DNA from: Trematomus loennbergii | Taxonomy: Eukaryota; Chordata; Actinopteri; Perciformes; Nototheniidae | Reading direction: 5' to 3' | NCBI GenBank assembly: GCA_012861695.1 | Contig: JAAOOA010001123.1 | Span: 96,198-160,197 of the forward strand | Length of the DNA: 64,000 bases | In this document: positions 42,174 through 55,432 of the stretch, in pieces | Layout of the letters: every line of letters starts with the position of its first letter | How positions within the stretch are numbered: the first letter of the stretch is position 1 | Made by a program: the position numbers and the translations under genes | Notes under the pieces: generated by a model | Told to the model about the DNA's origin: nothing | What the model saw: the letters and a program-made list of their open reading frames with translations, nothing else | The model's database searches: none

Positions 42174-43324
42174 CCTGTTAAGCCCTGAGCCTGTTTTCAG
42201 GTCTCAGGCTCGAAAATGACATTCCCAGAACAAATGACCATATCTTCCCTTCTAAAAGGGTTAAATTAATAATTTTTTCTCAAAGTAATGATAAACCTGT
42301 GAGTTGGATGTAGAAAAGTCAGAATCAATATAGATGTTTTTTATTTTAAAGAAAATTCAGATTGAACATAGTAAAAAACTGTAAATTATAGTGTCCGTCC
42401 AAAAAAATTGTTTTACTTATAGTGAAAACTACCCTTGGATGATGGGTTAGTAGACTAAAAGCTTTAGGAATCCAAAGTACAACATATAATAAGTACCCTG
42501 TATCAAGATTGATGCAAAACAAGTGAAATTTGACCTTTTTAGAGAGATTTAGTCATTTGGGTGGATTTGACCTATCTCTGGCCCCCTTGCTCGATTTTGA
42601 TGAATGAAATCTCTTTATAACCGCTGGAGCCAATGGAATCGAGGGAAAGTTATATACACACCAAAACGTTAACAAATAAGGAGTGAGAGTGACGCGTTAC
42701 CAAAACCGGAAGCTGCATACACTCTGGTGGCTACCATTAGCAGCTAACTTTTCCGCTCCGATTTTTACATAAAAAATGGAATTATGGATTATAAATAATT
42801 TTTTAAAAGGTACAGGTACATTATCAACCTTTGGATCAACAGTTGTAGACATTTCTTTTTTCGTTTTAATGCCATTGAACACGTCTTTTGACCTAATTGA
42901 CAGCTACGGTGAGACGATCTGCCGTAAAAGCTCCGTAAAGGTACGTGTTGTGATGTCTGTGTTTGCTTCCCCTGTCGCAAGTTCGGATCGCTCAGTGATG
43001 ATACTATACCTAAATAATGTGGAGTCTCAGCTTGAATCGGCTATATTGTATGTGCAGCTACGATAAGTAATAAGGGTATCTTTATCTTGAATTGTGTGCC
43101 GCAGTGCGTTCGAATTTTTTCGCTCAGTGGTCATTTAGACCCTTCTTATGAGACTTGTGTTTTGTTTTGGTAAAAATGGTTCATATCTTCAGTTAGCTGA
43201 GATTCTTCCCGTTAATCTGGTGCTACACATTAATAGTTTCATAAATGTTAAGAAGCCCTGAGACATTATCTCGAAAACAAAAAGTTGGGAGGGGTCCAAT
43301 GGGGGGACCGCCGTGCTTAAGAGG
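42174..43324 (+). mobile_element. piggyBac-like non-autonomous element, 1151 bp
   Basis: Flanked on both sides by TTAA (42170-42173, 43325-43328). The left end CCTGTTAAGCCC and right end GTGCTTAAGAGG form a short inverted repeat starting CC, as in piggyBac. It contains a 96-codon frame at 42776-43066 without recognisable domains. Nested inside the 41841 hAT. Confidence 0.8.
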
Positions 43325-43799
43325 TTAAAGTAAATTTTTTAAAAAATTATTCATTTATTTCAAAAGTCTAAATACTAAAGAATAATAACATATTTTTAAT
43401 TGATTTCCTCCTTTAAATAATTTAAATATCTTAATATATGAATGTCCGCAAAAGTTCTGTCAACTATGTTACTAACAGAACTCCCCCCTTTAACTCAAAA
43501 ATGGTTTGTCCCAATACCATGTCACCAGCATCACATGATGCCATGTTCCTCTTTGGCAGACATTTTGAACACACTGTGGTGATTGTCCTCTAATTTTTTA
43601 CAATATTTTATGTATAATAGCACATTGTCAATGAGTATATTAATTGACCATCAACAATGTTACGTACATTGTTATGGTTTACAATTGTTTAATGATTTTA
43701 ATTCAATTATATGTTCAAATGTGATGTTAACCTGTTCAAGAAAATGACATGTGGTCATCCAGGCAAGGCCTACCATTGAAATGATGGGTCAAAATAGGG

Positions 43800-43889
43800 A
43801 AATTGTCAACTAGGTTACCTGTCAACTAAGTTACCCAGTACTGTAATAACTGTAGTAACTTAGTTGACAGGTAACCTAGTTGACAATTT
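43800..43889. repeat. Perfect 35-bp inverted repeat with 20-base loop
   Basis: Arms 43800-43834 and 43855-43889 are exact reverse complements (AAATTGTCAACTAGGTTACC onward). It lies within the hAT element, in a region with many further GTCAACTATGTTA words. Confidence 0.97.
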
Positions 43890-44864
43890 GTATGACATGT
43901 AGACGTCATTACACATCATTATCAATGGAATTTTGCACTTCTGCCTTGAAATGAACATAGTGCTGATGGTTAATAATGTGTCCAGTCAACTATGTTATTT
44001 GCGTCAAATGTTTGACTTTCATTGTCAACTATGTTGCACCTCATTTTTTCAAATTTAAAATATCTAAAATAGTGCTTCTGATATCCTTTATAGTATAATG
44101 TATATCTACACAGGTTGGAGTTTTACATGACATCTCTTAAAACTATCAAAATGACCTGTATGGTAGTTTTATAATACAAAATATCCCTAAACTTAATGAC
44201 AGTGCTGAACATATCACATGAAAAAACAAAACTTTAATACAATTATTTTTTAAACTTTAAAAAATCTTTGGATATATGGTAGAATAGACTCAAGAGCCTT
44301 TCAAATTTGATTTTACTTGAAGTGCAGGACTTAATCAAATGATTGTAATGACATCAAGTTTGTCCGTAACATAGTTGACAAACTGAGTAGTGAAAACATC
44401 CTTTCCCTTAAAATAAAAAAAATAAAAATGTTTAAGCTTTGCAACTAGTGGATATGTTACACTGAGGAATATACTAACTTGAACCACTGATTGTTCTATT
44501 GAGAAAGAACACTTTCTTTGTACTGTTTTGTTGATGTGAAATGCACCCTAAATTATAGAATCAGTCATATAATTTTTTTTTTGCAGAACATTAAGATTTG
44601 TGTGGAAACATTTTCATTATTACAATTTTTGTTTAATTTGAACCTCTTTTCCTTTCTCTTTCTCGATCCTCCTTAGCAACGGTCATTACAGTCATTGACA
44701 GCGGTCTGTTCTACTGGATTAACAACGTGTCACATGTTCTGAATCGACCAATCAGAACTTTATTTAGCCTCCATATTGTTTATGGTTGAATGTGGCGCGC
44801 GAAAATTGTTTTGATTCTTAAGTGGGCCCTGAGTTGAAAAAGGTTGGGAATCGCTGCTGTAGAC

Positions 44865-45924
44865 AGTAGTACAATCCTAAAAATGATTTAAAAAAAATGT
44901 GTGAACCTGCATAGCTTTCAACTTGAATGAATAAAGTGTACAATTACCAGATATAAAAAGGAGTACAAATGACTTAATCAACACAAAAACAAACTAAGAA
45001 ACGTGCCTGTGTTGCCTGACATATGGGGAAATCAAATGTAAAAAGTAGTCGATAAAACAATCAAATAATTAAGAAACTAATAAATACAAAATAAATTGAA
45101 ATACACAAATAACTATAATTAAATCATGGGGAGATAAATATAATAATAATAACAAATTCAAATATTAAAAGTTAATTAAAAATTGAAGGTGATTGTAAGA
45201 AGATAATACATAAAGGGTGCCTTATATAACCCTCCTTTATTTTCCTAAAACGACTATATTCAAGGGAATATCGTGTGTTTATTAAACATCTATCAGGGCT
45301 ATTGTAAAGAAATACAAATGTATTTAAAAAAAAACACAGAACATGCAGAGGGGGCTAAAACTGGTAAATTACCTATAAAAAAACTGTAAGAAATGATCTG
45401 AAATTAGAGTCACATATTATGCTTTCACAGCTTCATATTTAGGAGAAACTATAAACCTCAACTCTGAACGAATCCTAACGAGGAGAGGGTGAACACTACA
45501 ACTCCCATGATGCCACACTGCTCAACCACCAAACCCACGCTTTTTACTGTTGTATTACGTGAGAGTGTAAAGTACAAATGCAGATTGAAAGCAATTAGTG
45601 TTGTTAACTCTCTGTTGTTGTTGATAACATCTGAGAGCTCACAATAATCCAATCAATTTATCAAAAACAAACATTCCTGGAAGCAACGAGGATTTCCTGT
45701 TTTCATTTTTGAGTGGTTGTAGTTTATTAGGAGGGACTTGGTTTGGAAAGACTTCCCAGGGCCGGATGTCCGTTATGATTTGACCGATGGAGAGGGTGAG
45801 AATCCTCCCTCTCGATGTAATGTCTATTCATCCAGCATCTCCATTCCTCTTCTGTTTCCTGCCATTCTCCTCCGGCGTGATGTTTCCTCCCTGCGAGGCC
45901 CGATGTGTGCAGACAGACTGACCC
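44865..45924. other. Unique AT-rich intergenic sequence
   Basis: No exon, RNA gene or clear repeat recognised. Confidence 0.45.
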
Positions 45925-46006
45925 CAGAGCTGGGAAGTAGTGGAGTACAAATACTTCGTTACTTCTGGTATCAGTACTTTACTCAACTACTTATTTTTCT
46001 GACGAC

Positions 46007-46640
46007 TTTTACTTCTTACATTTTGAGCACAAATACCTGTACTTTCTACTTCTTACATTTTGAACACAAATACCTGTACTTTCTACTTCTTACATGTTGA
46101 ACACAAATACCTGTACTTTCTACTTCTTACATTTTGAACACAAATACCTGTACTTTCTACTTCTTACATTTTGAACACAATACCTGTACTTTCTACTTCT
46201 TACATGTTGAACACAAATACCTGTACTTTCTACTTCTTACATTTTGAACACAAATACCTGTACTTTCTACTTCTTACATGTTGAACACAAATACCTGTAC
46301 TTTCTACTTCTTACATGTTGAACACAAATACCTGTACTTTCTACTTCTTACATGTTGAACACAAATACCTGTACTTTCTACTTCTTACATTTGAACACAA
46401 ATACCTGTACTTTCTACTTCTTACATTTTGAACACAAATACCTGTACTTTCTACTTCTTACATGTTGAACACAAATACCTGTACTTTCTACTTCTTACAT
46501 TTGAACACAAATACCTGTACTTTCTACTTCTTACATTTGAACACAAATACCTGTACTTTCTACTTCTTACATGTTGAACTCAAATACCTGTACTTTCTAC
46601 TTCTTACATGTTGAACCCAAATACCTGTACTTTCTACTTC
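46007..46640 (-). repeat. 37-bp minisatellite, second array (about 17 copies)
   Basis: Reverse complement of the unit at 10507-11325 (CAAATACCTGTACTTTCTAC, TTCTTACATGTTGAACA). Units are more varied here than in the first array. Confidence 0.96.
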
Positions 46641-46939
46641 TCTCATTTTCCAAACAGGCTGGTTCCTTTAGTTTGAATGTGTGTTTGGTGGCGTGATCAT
46701 TATTATTTAGAGTCATTGCGTGCCTATTGATTTGAACACGATCCGTGTATCCATCATTTCCTGGTCTTCTCTAAAGAAGAGGGACCAATGAAAACGTTGT
46801 CATGTTGCCGTTGTTCAGCATGGAAACATTCATTAGCTAACAATGACATTATTGTTCTATTCATATAAAGGGAGGTCAGGTACTCTTTAAAACAGCTGCT
46901 AGTTATGGGTACTTTCTACTGAAGTACATTTCAAAGCCT

Positions 46940-47145
46940 CTTTAAGTTTTTCCTTGTACGATGTGAGGGTCTAAGGACAGAGGGTGTCGTTTTTTCTCAT
47001 ACTGATATTCTGAACAAACTGTGCTGTTGTATTAGCTGTAAAATGTCTTTACTGTAGGGTATTTTTATTATTTGTACAGCACTTTGGCTCAACCAAAAAT
47101 CGTTTATAAATGTGCTATATAAATAAAACTTGATTTGATTTGATT
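46940..47145 (+). mobile_element. Retrotransposon-like tail fragment
   Basis: TACAGCACTTTGGCTCAACC, AATGTGCTATATAAATAAA and a (TTGATTTGAT)n end are typical of fish LINE or mRNA-like 3' ends. It is inserted in the hAT MITE. Confidence 0.6.
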
Positions 47146-47642
47146 TACTTTTACTTGAGTAAAGAAGTTTAGTCAGTACTTCTACTTTTACCAGAGTATT
47201 TTTAAACATGAGTATTTTTACTTCTACTTGAGTAAAGGATGTGTGTACTTTTGCCCTCTCTGGCTGACCCCAACCACAGCAACACAAACATGGAAGTGTA
47301 TTTATATTCACCTCTAACCCCAAGGCGGCTGCTATCTCCGTGCCAGGCTTCCCCGTCTGTTACATAAGATCGTTAGGACTAATGTTTCCGAACCATGAGT
47401 CCAGTTTCCCAACGACGGGTGGAAAAAGCAACACAAGACAATGAAGGTATGACCTAACAGCCAGAATACTATATCACTGTAAAGAACACCCTTCAGTTCC
47501 AGGGCTGCAAAAATGTGTGAACACACATCCATCGTCAACTTCTTATCCTGGGTGGACTGACTCCTTTACACACATAGGATCATCGGATCTACTCCAAACA
47601 ACTAACGTTTATGATACTTACACCAGGATAATCTCCACATAT

Positions 47643-49555
47643 TAAAGCTCCCATGTCATGCTTTTCCGGTTGTTACCCGTCCCCTTGTGTGTTATGAAGG
47701 TTTTTATGCATGTAAACGGTGTGCAGAGTCAAAACCCTCAAAGTACACCCTGTAGCGAGTAAAACTCTAACACAGAAAATACCTCCCCAAAACGCCTCGT
47801 TGGAGATACGTCACTGCCCATTTGATTCTTCCGGGTACCGCCTGATGTCATGTGGTACCCGGAACGAAATGGACCAATCCCGAAGAGCTATGGCCACACC
47901 AGCAGCGGCGTGTTCCTCCAGAGGTTCGAAGAACCGGCATTTCACAGACGAAAGCTTCCAAAACATTGCCCAGTTTGAGGCCGGATATGCACAGCTTGTT
48001 TGGACCGTTTGGAGCAGGGGAAGATTCGGGTACACAACCTGTGAGTTTGCATTGTTATTTGTGTATTTATCAAACAAGGTAGCTACCACGACTGTTTAAA
48101 TGTGTAAACATGTTTCGGACTGCTAAGCCAGTGCTAACTGTGCTAACTAAGTTGCTAGAGTTTAAATATATCAACTACAATGTCAGCAGATGGCCTTACA
48201 TGTTTGTCATGGCAGGAGAATGTCTGCAGTCACACACACGGAATACTCATACAGTATACTCCGGGTGATTTACCGTACATTGTGACAGTACATGTATAGC
48301 TAACGAGGCTAGCTATACATGCTAGCGGGAAACATTGTATGACCGAACGTAGCAGACTACCCGTAGAATAATGCAATTATAAACACGTTATTGCTAGCCT
48401 AATATGAACCACTAACTTTTGTTCATAGTAGTTTTATTACACTCCGTTCCTCCAAGCTAACGTTCATATCGTGTTAGCTACCAAGGTAAACAAAGCTAGG
48501 TTAGCATATTAGCAGGCAAGCTGTTCATTAGATATATCCACACTCTACCACAACTACTACTAACGAATCTAAAACAACTAAGTTTCTCTAATATTTTGTG
48601 ATTTGCATTTTATTTCGTCCAGACAGATCCTGCCGGACAATACATGACTGGACGACCACACTGAGGCATCGTCTCAAAAAGCCCCGGCTGCTATAGGCAA
48701 GATGCCGACAACAATATATGTATATTTACGTTCATTTTGTACATTTCTAAAAATAAAGTTTAATGGAAATACTTAGTAGGCCTATCCTTTCTTCCCTGAA
48801 TTATTTGCACCTATAACATATCATTCATATATAGCAAACCATGATTTGATTTCTCATCAAACAGTAGTAGTTTATAACGGGTAAAAATAACTTACTCTTT
48901 GTTATGACGGCTCGTAGGCCACAACGGAAAGACAAGGAGACATACACGAGTTTACAAAACCACGGCACATTTATTGTGGTAAATGCAGAGATAGGTGGTT
49001 GAGAGGATCGCAGAGTTCGTCTTCCTGCAGCCGCTTTGGAGAGAGACAGGGGCCGCGTGTGACTCCGGGCAGCTGGGCTTAATAGCACCTCGGCTCCGGA
49101 GGTGTCCGTGATCGCGCTGATTAGCCTCTTCAGCTCCACCCCATCGTAAGACAAAGGCCCTGGGGCCGTCACACTCTTCTATAACAACAGTTAAAAATAT
49201 ATATGTATATAAAATATACGGCTGTACCGACGCCATGATAAGACTGATGTTCCGCTGAGAGCAGCCGGGAAAAGCACTGTTAGACATGGGCGCAGCCTCT
49301 CTGGTGGTTGACTAATCAGAACAGAGTGGCCGAGCTGACCAATCGGAGCACACTAGGCTCACAGGGAGGGGGGGGCAAGAGCTCCAACGAGTCGTTTAGT
49401 GGAGAGAGTGAATACTGCTGAATACACATGCTTGACAGAGATGCTGTATGCGAAACCAATGTGAGTTTGGAAAATTGCACAGTATAAATCTATTTTAGTA
49501 TACCTCAACAATGTAATTATGATCAGTGGAAATGGCCATGACATGGGCCCTTTAA
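47643..49555 (-). mobile_element. TIR element G, long copy (about 1.9 kb)
   Basis: Ends AAAGCTCCCATGTCATGC and CATGACATGGGCCCTTT are inverted. The outer parts match 37353-38256 in reverse. The extra 1 kb has a frame on the plus strand starting MATPAAACSSRGSKNR at 47889, ending at a possible donor CCT|GTGAGT, perhaps a remnant of a transposon exon. No intact gene. Confidence 0.75.
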
Positions 49556-49559
49556 CACA

Positions 49560-50955
49560 ACTAGAGTAAAAGGCTAATACTGTGCTTTAAATGAAGTGCA
49601 GCACGGTCACATGACTTCACGTCACCACCGCTAAGCTAAAGGCAGCTAATGTTGGGCTATAAAGGAACTACAGCCAACCCAGTCTCACGGCATTTCGTGT
49701 TATTAGTCACGAAATTAATTTAATCTATTGATTCGTGTTCACCAACACGATTTTCACCTTTTTTTCGTGTCACACAGAATGATTTTAAATGCAATGTATT
49801 TCTATTGGTAGTATGTTTCGTGCCTGCAACACGTCTTTTTGTCCGGTCGGGTCTTGGAAGACCAGAAGCTGTGTGGTTCATAAAAACATGTTCTTACTCA
49901 ATATCTTACCCTAAGCCTAACCCTATCCCTTTTATTTTAAATTGTATAATGTCTGAGTTTTTTTGCCGTCAGTGAGGAAAAGAAATGGCTCAGAGCCTCA
50001 GAATACTGACATCTGTATTTTATGTCATCTTTTTTTCCTTCTAATTTGTTATTATTTGTGCAGGCACGAAACATACTACCAATAGAAATACATTGCTTCT
50101 AAAATCGTTCTGTGTCAGAATACTGAAATCTGTATTTTTTTAAATGTCTTTTTCCTTCTAATTTGTTATTATTTACATTGCTTTTAAAATCGTTCTGTGT
50201 GACACGAAAAAAATGGCGAAATCGTGTTGGTGAACACGAATCAATAGATTAATTTCGTGACTATAACACGAAATGCCGTGAGACTTGTGTTGCTACAGCA
50301 CAGTCACATGACTTCACGTCACCACCGCTAAGCTAAAGGCGGCTAATGTTGGGCTTTAAAGGAAGTACAGCACGTCACATGACTTCACGTCACCACCGCT
50401 AAGCTAAAGGCGGCTAATGTTGGGCTTTAAAGGAACTACAGCACGGTCACATGACTTCACTTCACCACCGCTAAGCTAAAGGTGGCTAATGTTGGGCTAT
50501 GAAGGAACTACAGCACGTCACATGACTTCACGTCACCACCGCTAAGCTAAATGCGGCTAATGTTGGGCTATAAAGGAACTACAGCATGGTCACATGACTT
50601 CAAGTCACCACCGCTAAGCTAAAGGCGGCTAATGTTGGGCTATAAAGGAACTACAGCACGGTCACATGACTTCACGTCACCTCCGCTAAGCTAAAGGCGG
50701 CTAATGTTGGGCGTGATGACGTTTAGTCATCTCATTTAGACACTTAGCAACCGCCTTTTTAAATAACCAGCGGGGTATTTACTGACGTATTTTATGTCGT
50801 AGAACAAACGTTAAAATCTCTTGCGCTAACCACAGACTTTATTTCAGGCTAACAACGAAAACACGATCAGACAAACTTCCAGCCAAAGGGGACAGAAAGT
50901 GGTAAAATGCTCATGTGAGGATTTTAAGACTCAATCCTGCACCACTCTGTTTTAA
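49560..50955 (-). mobile_element. Element B copy with 72-bp array and nested insert
   Basis: About eight 72-bp units in reverse (49600-49680 and 50293-50712). They are followed by element B flank (AGAACAAACGTTAAAATC; TTAAGACTCAATCCTGCACC). The array is split by the long-inverted-repeat element at 49674-50292. Confidence 0.8.
49674..50292. mobile_element. Element with CAGTCTCACGGCATTTCGTG ends
   Basis: The left end CCCAGTCTCACGGCATTTCG and right end CGAAATGCCGTGAGACTTG are inverted. Further inverted blocks (AATCTATTGATTCGTGTTCA; CATACTACCAATAGAAATAC) extend inward for over 100 bases. CTACAG flanks both sides. It splits one 72-bp unit. Confidence 0.85.
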
Positions 50956-51533
50956 TTTCACTTTGAGTAAATGTATATGGTGCTGGGAGAAGTTATCAAA
51001 CCAAAAGAAAAACAACTGTCTGCAGCTCTGAGTCATGAGGTCACCATCACATAACGTTACAGCACTGAGGAGTCGTGTGGAGGAAAGCAGCAAACAGTTC
51101 ATATAACACACTCAACCTCCTTTGTTATTACTTCAACCCAAAGAATGTCTCTGAGTAAACACACACAATACTGCTGAATGTGTCCTGCAGGAACAATAAA
51201 CTGCATATTTGACGGAGGCTGTGGATAATCTCGTGTCGAGCCGGGGAAACTTTCCCTCTCTTATTCGTTTACTCCTGATCTGCATGACCTGATTGCTTCA
51301 TTGATTGAGAGTTATTGCACTTTCCAAAACACGGATCTTGGAGCCAAAAATCCTCCCCCGCCCTTCTCCTCCCACCTTAACTCCCCCCACCTCTCTCATT
51401 GTCTTGATCCCATACAGATGTTCTGCTTTAGCACTCCCCTTTGGAGGCAGCCTCCTCCTATTGTTCACTGAATCAATCCCAGGGCCCCTGACCCAACCCA
51501 AAGCACCAAACATGAACTTATGTGCTGTACTTA
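50956..51533. other. Unique intergenic sequence
   Basis: No exon or repeat recognised. A moderately GC-rich stretch at 51340-51520 has short open frames only. Confidence 0.4.
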
Positions 51534-51660
51534 AAGGGGCTCTATTTTGATTTGGGGGGTTTTCTCTCTCCTGTAGTGTGTTATACAGGTTATAGTGCAT
51601 GTAAATGGTCTGCAAAGGCTAAAATCCCTGTGTTCCTCTCTCCGACAGAGAGGTCAGACT
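51534..51660 (+). mobile_element. MITE-A end fragment
   Basis: TTAAAGGGGCTCTATTTTGA, GTGCATGTAAATGGTCTGCA and AAGGCTAAAATCCCTGTG match MITE-A. The rest is not evident. Confidence 0.65.
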
Positions 51661-52210
51661 CTACAGGCCTGTAACTGGCTCTAATTAGCTCTGATTGGAT
51701 GACATCTTGAAGTGATTATGCTCAAGGTTGAGAGGCTGGTGAAGGTTGTATGAGCTCGGGGTCTCAGAGATCCTCCATCTAAACCCCGGGAGCTTTAAAC
51801 CCCGAACCAGATTTCCCTTCTGGAGTGCATCTATTAAAAGTCTATGCATATTAATGCAGACGAAGCACTCGCAGAGAAAGAGAGCAGAGCACTTCAAAAG
51901 GCAACCTACATATCCCCCGCTTCATATTTCTGATTTGTGTTTCTGCAATAACATTGAGCAATCATTTATTTAATGTCCAAGTTATATAACTGTATTTTAT
52001 TTGCCACAAAAGGCTAAAAGTGAGAAGAACAAGGACGAGAAATTAAAGAACGTCGTCATGTATTTTTCATCAGCAGCAGCTCTCGTTCTGGTGCCAGATA
52101 AATATCCTGTTTTTGAACTTTGGGGACTCTTCGTTCATCCATCACCACTAAGAGGCAGCGCAGCAAATGAGAGAGCACCCACGGTGGCGTTGGCATCCAG
52201 CAAGGACGTA
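51661..52210. other. Unique intergenic sequence
   Basis: Nothing recognised. A plus-strand frame at 52001 runs into the TG tract and looks fortuitous. Confidence 0.4.
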
Positions 52211-52214
52211 ATAA

Positions 52215-52218
52215 AGTG

Positions 52219-52282
<64 letters not shown>

Positions 52283-52341
52283 TGTGTGTGTGTGTGTGTG
52301 GTTGTGGTGTGTGTGTGTGTGTGGTGTGTGTGTGTGTGTGG
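52215..52341 (+). repeat. (TG)n microsatellite with TGG interruptions
   Basis: TG tract with several TGG and TTG breaks. Confidence 0.96.
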
Positions 52342-53065
52342 CCAGATAAGGTCTGTGGGATTAATTCATCAGAGTGCTGGCAGCCACATGGCTCTCATTA
52401 CATGAATCTGCAGGACTCGTCTCTGCAGCTCACATAAGTCACTGTCTGGAGGAAAGTGGGTAACTCTCGCCTCTTGTATTGACTGATATTATTATGGTCT
52501 CTGAGGGCCCCATTAAAAACCATCATAAAGGGTCAAATAACGCTTAACTGAAACAGATGTTTAACACTTTGATTATTCATTTGTAATGCATCAATATGAA
52601 GAACTGGATTTGTTTTTAAAGTGACTTTCTGACTTTTTTTAAACTGCGCAATACTTGGATTACTTTGGATTATTACTGAATTAAACCTTTCGAGCAATCA
52701 TACCATTATTAACATTATTTAGTAAACATTTTGTAGTATTATTTATGTAATTATTGTTTTATTTGATAATGGAGCAACTGCTTTAACATTTTTAATTTCT
52801 TTCTTTCTTTTTTATTTATTAATATTATATATATATTTTTTTTTAGTAGCTGGGAATGTAAAATATTTCTATTTTTCAAAAATGTTATTTATAAAATACA
52901 TTTTTACTTTACTTTTCCTTCTTAATTTGTATTACAAAATATATTTGTATTATATTATTATTTTTAAATGGAGCAACTGTGTCGAAATCCAATTCCCTGG
53001 ATAAATAAACAATAACAATATTTTTTATTAATTAAATTAATCTTGCAATCGGCTTATTTGAATGC
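52342..53065. other. AT-rich unique sequence
   Basis: Long T/A-rich stretches, with an ATCCAATTCCCTGGATAAAT block at 52987, which resembles a fish retrotransposon 3' end. No gene. Confidence 0.4.
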
Positions 53066-53456
53066 TGTAGGTAAGAATAGAGAAACCAGCTCGAGTGCGC
53101 TAGAATTTGAAAGTGCGCTAGAATTTGAAAGTACGCAGCCGAAACAAATCTGCCCCTTCCTTCAGACTTCCTTACAGAGCCCCTCCTCCAACACACACGA
53201 ACGCGCACATGACCAATGAGGGCACGAGATAAGTTTGTGCACAGATGGAAGGCTGACAGGCAGGTAGGCCATCCAGTTATTTTAGCCGGGCCGGCTAGAT
53301 GATTGGTCGTGCTTTTTACAGTACTACAGCTTCCACAGATGACATTTTTTATGGATTTATTGTCAAAGAATTTAATATTTCATTGCTATCGGGATGTTAA
53401 GAGCATTCCATGGAATATAACAAGTGTTTCTGAAGTGAATTACCTACCCCACCTTT
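53066..53456 (+). mobile_element. MITE-F copy 2
   Basis: The interior GAGCCCCTCCTCCAACACAC and right end TTACCTACCCCACCTTT match copies at 15601 and 61428. The left end is degraded, with an 18-bp direct repeat (AGTGCGCTAGAATTTGAA). Confidence 0.85.
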
Positions 53457-54150
<694 letters not shown>

Positions 54151-54354
54151 TTGAATCAGGTGGGGTGGGGTGGGGTACACCTCAGCCCCGCCGTTCTCTG
54201 AAGTTTTGCTGAGGGCTCGGTGGGAGACGCTCAGGTCCTCAGCATCAAATATTCATTTCACAGAAACTCCTGAGCCTTAAATAATTCTCAAAGAAGTGTG
54301 CCAAAAAGCGAGCCCTTGCAATCCCGGGCACGTTTCTATTGGACAATAGATTCT

Positions 54355-54392
54355 GAGGAGGAGGAGGAGGAGGAGGAGGAGGAGGAGGAGGT
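54355..54392 (+). repeat. (GAG)n trinucleotide repeat
   Basis: About 12 GAG/AGG units, continuing into GA-rich sequence with short CAGACAGACAGAC. Confidence 0.95.
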
Positions 54393-54920
54393 AGGCAGAC
54401 AGACAGACGGGGGGAGACAGAGAGAAGAGGGTGAGTGGATCTATTGTGTCGGCCAATAACAGATGGGTCGCTTTAAGAGGCATCAACTGAGCATACAGTG
54501 AGCAACATGTTCAATAAAAACAGTTAAATGAAGAAATGTAATGTAATGTTCGAGATGTTGCATTGTAATGACAAATGAAAAACTACACACGATGTATGAT
54601 CTATAAACAATGCAAATATACCTGCCTGCAAAAAGGTAGAAGTGGAAGTCAATGTGAAATATTCGGACTAATCAGCATTGAACGGTGATCACTTCCCATG
54701 AAGTGCACTGAAATGGTTTCAGGATAAGCCACAACATTTCAGTCCCATGGATACTATCTATGTATTCAGCAGATTGAGTCTTAGCGCCAATGTTGTTGAG
54801 TCTGTGTGATAACAACCGTCACCTGATCCCGTCTGATCTGACCACCTCTTCATCCCAAGCTGAATTACACCATACCGGATGGATGATCTCTCACTCATTA
54901 CCCTCCGTATCTCTCACTGA
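54393..54920. other. Unique intergenic sequence
   Basis: No gene or repeat recognised. Confidence 0.4.
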
Positions 54921-55432
54921 ACGAGTGTGTGTTCCCTCCGGTCAGTGTGTGTTCCCTCCGGTCAGTGTGTGTGTTCCCTCGGTCAGTGTGTGAAGCAGGT
55001 GGTGTGTTTGGACTTGCCCCCCCTCCCCCCAAATGTTCTAATATACAAACATTTTTTTATAGGATAAGGAAAACCCCTATTACCATCAAATTATATATGT
55101 ATTTTTGTTCAATAACCGTTCTGCAAGTTACATTATTCTGAGGCTGTCTGACAGCAAGATAAGGGTTTTTAAAGGGACTAAACACCTCACACAACCCAAT
55201 AAAATAATCTGAACTATCCCTTTATCCCTTTTCTTCCCTCCGGTGAGTGTGTGTGTGTTTCCCTCCGGAGTGTGTGTGTGTGTTCCCTCCGGTGAGTGTG
55301 GTGTGTGTGTTCCCTCCGGTGAGTGTGTGTGTGTTCCCTCCGGAGTGTGTGTGTGTTCCCTCCGGTGAGTGTGTGTGTGGTGTGTGTGTTCCCTCCGGTG
55401 AGTGTGTGGCAGGTGGTGTGTTTTGACTTGCC
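54921..55432 (+). repeat. GTGTGTTCCCTCCGGTGAGT tandem repeats in two blocks
   Basis: Units of about 20-30 bases at 54921-54990 and 55228-55410. Each block ends in GGTGTGTTTTGACTTGCCCC or a close variant, which suggests that the whole segment was duplicated. Confidence 0.85.

Larger units (their letters stand above)
41841..44856 (+). mobile_element. hAT element, 3016 bp, with piggyBac-like insertion
   Basis: Ends CAGCGGTTCCCAACCTGTGG and GGTTGGGAATCGCTG are inverted. Perfect 8-bp target duplications CTGTAGAC flank it (41833-41840, 44857-44864). A short relative lies at 60876-61302. No long transposase frame was seen. Confidence 0.95.
45925..47262 (-). mobile_element. hAT-type MITE with 37-bp array, reverse copy
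   Basis: The same family as 10083-11431, in reverse. Ends CAGAGCTGGGAAGTAG and GCCCTCTCTG. Flanks ACTGACCC and GCTGACCC are a target duplication with one mismatch. A retrotransposon-like tail is inserted at about 46940-47145. Confidence 0.9.

Noticed and set aside
42776..43066. 96-codon frame in the piggyBac-like element as a transposase
   Set aside because: It is too short and lacks recognisable catalytic motifs, so the element is treated as non-autonomous.
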